A DNA stretch of 64,000 nt from Nymphaea colorata (taxonomy: Eukaryota; Streptophyta; Magnoliopsida; Nymphaeales; Nymphaeaceae). Below the pieces are notes generated by a model. The model was not told the DNA's origin, did not search any database, and saw nothing but the letters and a program-made list of their open reading frames with translations. Both the position numbers and the translations under genes were made by a program. Numbering within the stretch: position 1 is the first letter of the stretch; each line of letters opens with the position of its first letter. Positions 38,301-50,405 of the stretch are shown here, piece after piece. The DNA lies in assembly GCF_008831285.2 (NCBI RefSeq), contig NC_045142.1:14263354-14327353 (forward strand), given 5' to 3'.

Positions 38301-41300
38301 GCTATGCATTTTGCTAAGTGTGAGTGCTTGTTTTGGTGTCTATTATCTGGCTTGTTATAAACTTATAGGCAAGCTGATAAAATTTGTTTATCCTTCCTTT
38401 TGAGCTTCTGTTTTAATAATATTCCCTCATTGTTGTGACGTGGTTTGGCATCATCTGGCATAATTAGAAAATAAAGCATTGCATGCCAGCCTGCAGTGAG
38501 GTTGTGTATCCATGACCGAATACTCTAACCTGGTCATGTTTTATTAAATTATACTAATGCTCTGCCTACACAATCTGATTATCTGTTGTAGCCAAGTTTC
38601 ATGCTTGCATTTTGTTGTGGGAATAGCCTTTCCAACATAACAGTAATAGCTTGAAGTTTTGGTTTTATAGATCCTCGTGTGGACAATAGCTTCTCAAAAA
38701 GAACTGCCAACAATTTTAGAGGGGGTGATAATCTCAAACCAGTTCAGTGTAAATATTTCAAGTTTCAAGGTTTGGAATACAAAGCAATTCAATCGACTAG
38801 ACTTGTTGGGCATGAAGGTTCAATCTTTCGCATAACATGGTCATCTGATGGATCTAAACTCATGTCTGTTTCTGATGACCGTAGGTATAGACCTGTTCCA
38901 TTCCTAATCCAAAAAATGGCAGGCCATTCACATTCTGTCTATGCATCACGTTTTCCGTTTATGTAGTTCTAATAGAACATTTTTTTGTTGTCTTGATGCA
39001 GTGCCCGTATATGGTCTCTTTGTGTTGATAATTCTGGCCATCTTCAAGTGCAGTCTAATCATATTTCAGCTCGGCATGTTCTATTTGGTCATAGTGCTCG
39101 AATTTGGGACTGCCACATGTCTGAATCAGTGAGTTCGTGTTTTGAGACATTATAAGATATTGATCATAATCTTATCAAGTCCTTTTGTTCTTCGTTTTTG
39201 AAATTGGATGTTGTCAAAGTTGACTAATTCTTTTTTCTATGCAACAGAAGCCATAAAATGTCGTTCAGTTTCATTTTTCCTATGTTTTTCATTATTCTCA
39301 GAACTCTGACTCTTTGTTAGTTAACCTTCTGATAGAGTTATAAGCTCTGGCCTTTCTTCTCAAGCCTTTATATGCATGCAAGATCAAATTCATCAGCTTT
39401 GAACTTCTTGACTTTGTCGTTGTAGATATAGCTCTCATTAAGCTAATGATTCTCACAGAGAGCCATATATAAATATCACACATTCTCTTATACACCAACT
39501 TAGTACGTACACAAGAAGCAGTACAATTTTTTTTCCTTTTCTTCTCCCCCTGTACAATTTTTCCTTCTTTTTTTCCCTTGCATCACTCCCTTTTTTGTTT
39601 TCCTTGCTGCTGCTGTTCTGCAGTGCAATGTTGCTTGGACATTTCAAACAATATGAAGTTGTCTGAAACCGATACCAACACTCGTCAACTTGCCAGGCAC
39701 ATATGAAATGTTCAGCAGGCGTGTGTATTTCTCCCATCTTCCCTCATTTTGCACCCTCACTTTTTTTCAAGACACCTCTATGTTTCTCTCTGCACCTCTG
39801 ATCATTCTTTAAAATTGACAACGTAGGATCTGTCATCCTTCCCTCATTTTCCTCGGATGTTGCTGCTGCAACAGTCTTCCGTTTTTCTTCCCCGTCTCAC
39901 TCTTTTCTCTATCTTATTTCTCTCTCTCTCTCTCATTTCCTTGCTCTCTTTCCCTCACATAAGTTCTCTTCGCATCCCCACCCCCCTCCCTCTCGAACCA
40001 TATGGGTCGAGAGAGGGAAATGCGGTGAGGGTGTGTGTGTTGGGGTTTGGATTTTGGGTCCCAACTGATCCAAGTCAACCCTTTTCCAATATGCTATGTC
40101 ACATGAGTGCGGGTACAGACACAGCAATTTTGAAAATTGTGGGTACGCAGGTACGACAAGTTTTATATTCTGAAAAATAATAAAAAGATGCAAAAAACAT
40201 ATAATGGACAAAAAATTGAAGGAATAAAACAATACATAATAGTTCAACAAAATCAATACTAAGAAACAATACATTGGGATGCCATGCATTAGAAGGCTGA
40301 GGACAAAACAAATGGCTAAACCCAGCCTTAACACACGTTGGCAATACACAGATCAAAGACACACAAAGGGGAAAGAAACGTATTCTGATCTAACCAAAAT
40401 TATATCTCCCATCTGCCTCCCTGTAAGGTTTCACTATTCGGCCGATTTCAACAGGGATCCCAACATTATAAGTTACCAAACAGTTTTTGGGAAACATCTC
40501 AACATTATAAGTGCATAAGGAAGCATAACAACTCAGAATATCTGCAAAGCTGATATAAATGTGAAACCAGCATATACGTCATTCCTATTATATTACAGGT
40601 GTGAATCCACCACATTTCCTGAGGTTCATTGTATCTATTTCTGTAATAAGTGATAGTCTAAACATGCACAAAGATGGAATTGGAACTCCAAATATCACTT
40701 GTATTTTTCGAAATAGATATGCTTTTACAGTTCACTTTTAGAATCGTAAATTACAGTAGAGTAATTGGACACTGCGATAGACTCCGAAGGCTGACTGCCC
40801 TGGTGACTGCAGATAGACTCCAAGGCTGATTGCCCCTGTCGATTATATGGAAGATCAGGCAAAACTCGAGCCGCGAGACTATAACTTGCTCGTGTACAAA
40901 AATAAAGTCTGCTAAATCCATCATCCATAGCATTGAACAAGAGTTAAGGCTCAAGATCGACAGATTAACCATCTAATCTTCAAACAAAAACATCCCCCAA
41001 TCGGCAAATCCAAAAAAAAAAAAAAAACCCCAAATCAAGAAATTGAAACCCTAAGTTCTAATATCGAAAAGAAAAAAAACACTTACATGCCTGCCGCAGG
41101 ACACCACTGGACGTCGCCGTGGGTCGCCGGTCGTCGTCGTCGCCGCTGACCATAGTTGTGGTAAAGCACTGCTGCAGAAAACGTCGTTGAAGTGCAGAGC
41201 TCGGCTTCAATTCGATATAAAGTCGAACACTTTTTTTTTGGTTCGGATTGGGTCTGACCCATACCCGATCCAACCCGTACCCGCCCATTTCCTGTAACCG

Positions 41301-44300
41301 AATCTACATATCTGCGTACCGGAGCGGGTACGTGGACTGAATCCACGTACCCGTGTCACGTAGCCAATATGTATGTGTCATATATATATTCTTTCACAAG
41401 AAAATAAAAGTACTATACAAACAATGAATCCCAATCCCCTGAAAGTTCCCTAAACTACGCAATTTAAATTTGCAACTCTATTCGGCTCATTTCCATTTTA
41501 ATTTTACATATTTTCTTCCTTTTTTCTAATTTATCTCCAATAGTACCCATGTCTCTCTCTCTATATATGGATATATGAATATATGCTGTTATTACTAACT
41601 GATTCCAACCTCGAAATGTTGATTCCCTCATACACTTTTTTTTTGGTTCATGTGACATTTATATATTTCAGATTTGCCCTTCTTTTGATATGAGAAATTA
41701 CATTTTGCCGCCACCATATAATGTTTACTATTTGATGTTGATATGTTCTTTATATGCATAAATACTTATTGTAGGGCTTATCGGACATGCATGTATTCCA
41801 ACCCTATAGCTATAAGAAATTCTGTTTTTACTCTTGTTTACAAATAACAACATAAAAATCAAACTTGTATTGGAAAATCACGTGATATTACACTGTCATT
41901 GGAGGTATATTTTTCCTCCTTGCAATCAAATTTTTTACTTGGAAATGACCGGATATTATGCTATCATTTAGGTATAATATTCCTCCTCACCATTAGTAGA
42001 CTCCTCAATCATCAAGTCAATAGCGATACTCTTCTTCAGACGAGGTTCTGCCTGGTTTCTGAACTTCCAATCATAAGACCTTGATGTTTGAAATGCTAGC
42101 CTTTGTCTTTTCTCTTTTCTTTTCAAACTCAGGGTTAGAAAGCATTTGCAACAGTTTCCAACCATCTAAGTAAGAAACGGTTGTAGTGGGTCAGACATCA
42201 TTAGCTCTATGAAACTGCCCAACTGATTTACAATGACTTCAAAAACCAAAAACAAAATGCAACTTTAGGGGTCTGGGTTATGTAATAGAATGAAAAGACA
42301 AAAATATGGACTGAGTGAATCAGATAACTGATGTTGATTGGGGAGGTAGGGAAGAAGAAGAAGAGAACGTGAGGAAGAAAGAGAGTAAAGAGCAGTCTAG
42401 TTCGTCTCCGCTGCTACTCTTCCATTTGAATAAAAAGAATTGATTAGGGTTATGTTTAACCCCTTACATAGAGGGTCCAATAAGAAATTAAAATTCAAAG
42501 AACTACCTAATCATAAAGTTCCAAAATACAAAAAACCTCAAACCTCAAACCAGTATGTTTTCTCAACACTCCCCCTCAAGCTGGAGCATAAATGTCTATC
42601 ATGCTTAGCTTGTTGCAACATTTCATGAAATCTGATATAGGGAGAGCTTTGGTAAATATATCTGCAGCTTGATCTTCTGAAGCCACATATTTAGTAGAAA
42701 TAATTCCTACTTGAACCAAGTCCTTGATATAGTGGCAATCCACTTCGATATGCTTGGTCTCTTCGTGGAAACCGGATTATTGGCTATATAAGTAGCCGCT
42801 TTATTATCACATTGCACTTTTTATAGGCAATTCTATCTGAATTCCAAAACCTTCTAGCATGGCTCTCACTCAGGTGATTTCAGTAGCAGTTTGAGCCATG
42901 GCTTGGTATTCTGACTCTGCACTATATCGAGCTACAACAACTTGCTTTTTACTTCTCCAAGAGACTAAGTTACCACCAACAAAGATACAAAATTCCATAG
43001 TGAACTTTCTATCATCAATAGAGCTTGCATAATCTGCATCATAATAAGCATCTATTTGGAGTGAAGAACTTCTAAATAATAGACCCTTTTCAGGGGAATC
43101 TTTTAGAAATTTCAATAATAGCATAGCTGCATCCCAATGGACTTTTCTTGACTTATCCATAAACTAACTTAGTTTTCCTACAACAAAAGATATATCAGGA
43201 CTCATAATGGTTACATATAGTAGCATTTTGTCAGTGACCGATATGTTTTACTATCAATAGGTTCAGATTTATCATCATATAAGTGAATACAAGAATCCAT
43301 AGGAAAATATGCCGGTTTAGTGAATACAAGAATCCATAGGAATATATGCCGGTTTAGTTCCAGCCATACTTGTCTCTTGTAGCAAATCAAAAACATATTT
43401 TCTTTGGCAAAAAACTAAACCTTCTTTACTTCTTGCTACTTCTATCCCCAACAAGTAACATAGAGAGCCAAGGTCTTTAGTAACAAAATGTTGTTGGAGA
43501 TACTTCTTTGTGTCTTGTATTTCTTGCTCACTGTCACCAGTTAAAATAATGTCATCCACATATATCACCATAACAACCATATCTCTTGAGGTCATTTTTA
43601 TGAACAATGAATAATCTAAAGGAGATCTATGAACTCCAAACTTGGACACAACATCACACAACTTTTGAAACCATGCTTTGGAACTCTGCTTCAAATCATA
43701 TATAGCCTTCTTTAGCAAACATACCTTGGTACACTCCCTCTGTTTCTCAAAGCCCCATGGTTGCTGCATATAAACTACTTCAGATAAATTCCCATACAAA
43801 AAGACATTTTTGACATCTAATTGGTACGTATTCCATCCATAATGAACTGCAGTAGATATAATTATTCGTATGGTACCCAAACGTGCTACAAGAGAGAAAA
43901 TTTCAAAGAAATCAATACCATATGTCTGTGTATAACCTTTTGCTACCAACCGTGCCTTGTATCGCTCGACAGTACTAACAAAGTTATACTTGATAGTAAA
44001 TACCCATTTCAAGCCGACAATATCTGCCCCAGAAGGATCTTCAACAAGATCCCAAGTGTGGTGGGATATTAGGGAGTCCATCTCCTCCTTCATTGCTTGG
44101 TACCACTTAGAGTCCAAAATAGCTTGTTCATATGAAATAGGAACTGAAGTAGCTGACAAGACATCAATAAATTTGCACATATGATTTCCCAAATGAGATG
44201 TACTAATAAATTTAGAAGATGAATTGTGCATTGTCTGATCCTTTTATGTAGTGCAATTGGCAGTTCATCAGGTTGAAAAACATCAATGAAACACTCAGGC

Positions 44301-47300
44301 ATGTCATGTAATTTAGAACTGCGTACCTCCCCAGTGCAAGACGGTGCAGGGCCATTAGATGATGAATTCCTTCTTGAATATATGAGAGGTGAGTTTTTAA
44401 ATCGTGGAATGGAGGGATTGGGACAGGTGGGGGATGATATAAAAGGAAGAGACTCAAGTGGAATATGAGGAATTGAGAGTGAAACAGATGGGGGCATCTC
44501 AGACTGTGGATATGAAGGGCTTGCAGGAAAGAACGGAGAAGACTCGAGGAAGGTTACATTGGCATTGACAAACTCTCGATTAGATATATGATCTAAGCAT
44601 CGATGCCCTTTTTGATTTCGAGAGTATCCCACAAATACATATTTAGTTGCTTGTGCAGCTAAGAACAAGACCCTGTTTGGGTAGAGAATTTGAATTGGTA
44701 TCTTGTTGTCTATGGAAGAGGATGACATTCTATTTATTAGGTAACATGCGGTGAAGATTGCATCTCCCAAAAAATTGGAAGGCATATGAGAATGAATTCA
44801 TTATAGTGCGGGCTACATCCAACAAATGGCGTTGTTTCCTTTCAACTACATCATTTTGTTGAGATGTGTGGGGGCAGGTAAAATGTGGCATGATACCATG
44901 AGATTTATAGAATTCAAGCAGAGAAGTAGATTTGAACTCGAGAGCATTGTCAGTGCGAACAATTTTGACACAAACTAAATTGAGTTTTTATTTCCAATGT
45001 GAAAGATGTCAAGATACAAGGAGCTTCAGATCTATCTTTCGTCAGAATGCCCCAAGTGACGCGAGAGAAATCATCAACAATGGACAGATAATAACGAGTC
45101 AACAACTGACTCGAAATCCAACTAGGTCCCCAAACATCTACATGAACTAAATCAAATAGATTTTGGTTAGACTGACTTTGACTCGATGGAAAAAAAGTAC
45201 GACTATGCTTGTCCAGTCGACAAGCTTCACACTTGATAGAGGTTGTAGAAGAAATATGAGGACATAACTACCGAAGTTTAGGGAAGGATGGATGACCAAG
45301 TCTGAGATGCCATTGGAACGCACTTGAAGGTCAATCAACTAACAACGGTGCCTCTTTAACAAATGTATCCCAGAAGTAGATTCTATCTCTTTCATGGCCT
45401 CCATTAATCTTTCTCCCAGTCGATAGGTCCTGAAATACACAAGCTCCCGGGTAAAAAATAGCTCGGCAATTCATCTCTTTAGTTAGTTTCTTACAGATAA
45501 CAAATTCTTTGGGATTCAGGAGTGTATAGCACTTCATGAACATGTAAAGATGAAGATAGATGAACATCTCCATGTCCTTCTACCGGAGATAGTCTTCCAT
45601 CTGCCAACCGAGCATGCCCAGAAATACTAGTATTTCTACAAGTTTGAAATACTAGTATTTCTACAAAAGTATTTAGATGCTCCAGAATCAATTATCCAAC
45701 AGCTATTATACGGAGTTATACCTGCAAAATATGCTGAATTTGTGATAGTAGTGGAAGCTGATGAGGTAGAAGGTGCAGTATTTGATCGATGCTCCATAAT
45801 TAAATCAAGTTTAGCGGGACTTAAATTGAGCGACGTAGCATCTATAGAAGCAGCAGTGGGATTTACCTTAGGAACCAAACTAATAGACTGTGTTTGGAGC
45901 TAGAATGGATGAGGATGTCACAGTCAAGGATGCAGATAAGTTAGGTTTACCCACTTTGTTCCAGCACCTATCCTCTAAGTGGCCAAGACGACCACAATAT
46001 GTGCATTGGAGTCTTCTACGTCCTTCTGGACCACGGCCTCTTCCTCTACCACGGGAAGAGTATTGTCCATTTCGTCCTCCTCCAAATGAGGCAAGTGTAG
46101 ACGACTGTGAGTTATTTGTAAATAGAGGAAGAGTAACAACCAATCTGTTTAGCCTGTTGAAGGCCTCATCAAGATCAAGAAAATTTGATCTTGTAAGAAT
46201 TTGAGCCTTGGCTGCAGAATAATCTGATGACAGTGCAGCAAGAAATTTAACAACGATCTTTTGCTCCATGTGAGATTTGAGACAATGCTTGTAAGGCGGT
46301 TTTAAGGAGTTCATCTTTTCATAAGTAAACTTCAGTTTCGTAAAGTATTCAGTTAAATCCATGTCACCTTGCTGCATTTGTAACCGTTCTTGCTGAACTT
46401 GTAAAATTTTGCTGTTGTTTTTGTCCTGATAGTACAAATTTTGCTGATGTTTTTGTCTTGAGAGTACGTTTGCCGAATTGAATTCCACATAACTTTAGCT
46501 GTATTATAATAATAGAGCTCAACAGTAATTTGGGGCTGAGTGCTATTTAGAAGCCAAACACTAATTATGCTGTTTTCTTTATCCCATCGTGCATATTTGC
46601 CGATCTTTTCCACTGGTTCCTCTTCTACCAATATATATTTTTTCCCATGTCCAACAACTGATACATCATAGTTAGATCCATCAAGTTTGATAGTAGATCC
46701 AAAAGAAAAAGCATTTGAGAAGGCTTTGTACTCTACGCCAGCCTCAGTTTGCTTATTTCCAGATTCAAATGTATCATGTTGTAGGAATTTATTGGCATCT
46801 ATGATAAAAACTCGAAGATACAGGAATCTGGAAGTTCACGACAGACTGCAATCACGTTTGCAGCTTTACGACAGGCACACTACTGCAACTCGTGGTCTCT
46901 GCAGCTCCACGATAGGCACACTACAGCAGCACGTGGGATCTTACAGGTAAAACAGAAATATAACTGCGCCAAATAAAGGGACAGCAGGGCAGACAACGAT
47001 TTGCTGTAGCTGGATTGAATACTACTGTGATTTGTTTATCAGATTGGTACAACAGCACACATTTGATGGCAGAATTGGTACACAAAACTTGAAGTCATTC
47101 AACGACTTCAACAACTACTGGCTTCCACGTTATTCACAGTCTCATGGTGGAGCCTCCATGACGTCAACTCCATTATCATTCAACAGCAGCAATGGTCCTT
47201 CAACTTGGGGACTTGGAGGCCATTCAACAGAAAAATCAACAACACTCCACCATTGACTTCAACAGCAATCGACCTCTTCAAATGTAGCAGAAGTTGAGAA

Positions 47301-50300
47301 AAGAAATAGGAAGAGAGCTCAGCAGCAGAGAAGAAGTTTCGATGTCAAGAGACTCCCAAGACTTCACCGCTCTGATACCATGTTGATTGGAGAGGTAGAG
47401 AAGAAGAAGAGAACATGAGGAAGAAAGAGAGTAGGGAGTAGTCTAATTAGTCTTGGCTGCTCCTCCTCCATTTGAATAAAAAGAACTGATTAGGGTTATG
47501 TTTAACCCCTTACGTAGAGAGTCCAATAAGGAATTAAAATTCAAAGAACTACCTAATCATAAAGTAAAATGCAGAAAACCTCAAACCAGTACGCTTTCTC
47601 AACAACTGAATCAGAGAAAGAAATAATAGCGTAAAGAAAATGAGATAAAAAGTGATGAGAAGAATAAACCACATAACTTTTGAAAGACAACTACTTTCCT
47701 AGGGTTTGTCTCATTAAAAAAGTAGGTATTTTTTCATTGCACCAGATCTGAAAGAAGAAAGATGTTATGAAAGAAATGACAAGGTGAGAAGTCAGAATGC
47801 AGGATTCCATGGGAATCAAGAAAGAAGAAAATGAATTAAGGCTTTGAAGAAAAAGTGGCTTTCTTGACTGGAAGAAGAAAGATTAAATCTCTCTTGGCAT
47901 ATCTTTGGAGGCAACCACAGGCTTGGAACCTAACATTTCTCCATTATCATGTTAGATTTCTGAAGACACAAGAACTGATTTGTGCAAAGAATGAGGAGAG
48001 AAGGAGGAATGGGAACATAAGAGTAATGATTCCCAATTCGGGAGATGAGTTAATCTCTATTCTTTTATAGAAGAGAAAAGAATAATCAAGGACAATAATG
48101 CCCCAGGTGTATGAACAAAAATGCAATATGTGATAGTTAGCTAACAATTTTTAAAGAAAATCATTAAAATGAATCCTAATCTTGAGTTGGTTGAGTCTTT
48201 TCTCATTTTCAATAAAATATAGAGTTGTTGGTAGATGCAATCATAGTCACAAATATTGTTAATGGGTTTTAAACGATGAGGTTTCTCTCAGGTATTTTTT
48301 GGTAAAGTTGAAAATCTCAGAAACATTTGGGAATTTTTTTACAAAATAAAAACCTAAAAATTAGGAATAAGTAAAATAAAAACTAATAAGAAAGCAAAAA
48401 AAAAAAATTTCATAAAACGATAAAAATGATGTTTTTGGTAATGATGGAAATGAGGATAAATAATTTAACATAAGTTTTGAATGTTAAACCAAAAATAATG
48501 TAAAAATAACGAGATAAAAATGCTAAAAAATGTAACAAATTCGTTTTGGAATTAAAAAAAATGAGAAAACGACTATCTTTTTGTTTTCATTGGTTTTAAC
48601 ATTTTTATCAGGTCTTTTTTGAAAAGGACGGGTTTTTGGTGACTGTGAATCATAGTCACAGAAAATATTTTTAAAATGCAAAAAATAAGTCAGCTGAAAA
48701 AAACATCAAAGCAACGTTGTTTTTCGAAAAAAATGCCAGAATCAAAATGCATGAAAAAAGGCTTCGCTTTTTTTTCATTTTAGGCATTTTTTTCACGTTT
48801 CTTAATGTCACACTGCTTGTTTCCATTTTCTAATTTTTATTTTTTGCTTATCCACTTATTTTTTTGATGCTGTCTTATCAGTTTCTTATTTATTTTATTT
48901 TCCCTATTCTTTTATAATGTTTTAAAATTTTAAAAAGATTCACCGTATTTTCTCCGTTTCCTTCAGGCTCACTGTATTACACCTGAGAAAACCTTGCTGT
49001 TTAAACCCAAAAACAATGTTTACGACTAGCGCTATTTTTTAGGATGTTTTAAATCTTTTAAAAAATTCACCATATTTTTTCCCATTTTCTTCAGGCTCTC
49101 TGTATGATACCAAGAAAAACCTCATGTCTAGAACCTGCAAATGATTGTGATGACTATGCTGTGGATGCAGTTTGTCCTTCCAGAAATTGTAGCACCTATA
49201 TCGCTTGTGTGTTCTAGAATACCAACAAAACGCATGATATGCCTTTGTGTGAGAGTTTATCATGTTTGTTAGCAAGGATAACCCATTTATGTTACTTGAT
49301 CGGACCTCTTGTGGTTGTGTAGTGTTCTATGTAATATACCTTTTGACAATGATGAAGTATTTTTTTGATGTGAAGGAGGCAAAATGTTAACAAGATAAAC
49401 CAATGTAGTGCCTTCTCAAAAAGTTCTAAGAACATCTTATGCCGCTGGTGAGTTTTAGTGATTCCCATCATGTGACGGTGTTTATTTCAGCTAAATCATT
49501 TTATTGAGGAATATAAGGGCATGGTTTTTGATGAAGAATACCTTGTCTTTCTAAATAATTTTGAAATTCTTTTGATAGGTACTCTCTCACAAAATCAGTT
49601 TTAGGCATTCCGATTTTTTGAGGTATTTTTTTGACGATGGTGATGTGAAAAATCTTAAAAGTTTCAAAAACTGCATCTTCAAGCCTAAGGAATTAGTTCA
49701 ATAATATCTAGTGAAATTATCAACAAGCATAACATTATAACATGTCAACAAGCATAACATTATAACATTTACTTCCGTTTGCAAGAATAGAAATGGGGCC
49801 CCACACATAGCCAGTATGCAATAAGCGTACAACCGAATGAGATAAAAATCCCATTATATACAACACAAGGGAGTGGGATCTAGCCATTGGCTTATTTCTG
49901 ATAGCTGCTAATTTAGCTATTGAAGACTTTCTGATGGCTAGAATGCAAACTGCTGGTAAGGATTGCACCTGTTGCATTTGTGGCACAGATGGAGATCATC
50001 ATCTTACCCCAAATGGGTACTTGTGAGTTTTGACTAATATGTTGTTAACTTGACTAAAGAGAAAAAATGCAGATATCCAAATACAGAAGATACATTACCA
50101 ATAATACCACAAACATACTTATATATATTAATAATAGTTTGGTTGTTCCGTAGCTTGTTTTAAATTTTTATTTGCTGCTGTGGTTTCTACCTCCTGCATT
50201 TGCATCGTGGATGGAGACAATAATCTTACACCAAAGTAGCATGCATGAATATTGACTGCCATATAGTTACACTACAGAGAACAAAATACAAAAAATATAC

Positions 50301-50354
50301 AAATACTGAAAATACATTACACATAGTATGATATGTATGTAAACATATGATATG

Positions 50355-50405
<51 letters not shown>

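Larger units (their letters stand above)
42332..47604 (-). mobile_element. Ty1/copia element A, complete with LTRs, inserted antisense in intron 6
   Basis: LTRs at 42,332-42,568 and 47,381-47,604 start TGTTGATTGG and end TCTCAACA. The 5-bp duplication ACTGA lies at 42,327-42,331 and 47,605-47,609. The primer site for initiator tRNA-Met adjoins the 47,381 LTR, and the purine tract TTGAGGGGGAG adjoins the other. The order on the minus strand is gag, protease, integrase, RT, RNase H, as in copia. Frames are broken by many stops, shifts and two short tandem duplications. The LTRs have diverged visibly, so this is not a recent insertion. Confidence 0.93.

Noticed and set aside
38884-38970. Read-through of exon 5 into RYRPVPFLIQKMAGHSHSVYAS
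   Set aside because: A GT donor at 38,885 and the acceptor at 39,001 restore the conserved SARIW codons, so this is intron sequence.
47032-47256. 74-codon plus-strand frame near the 5' LTR of copia A
   Set aside because: It lies in the untranslated leader of element A on the opposite strand and has no domain.
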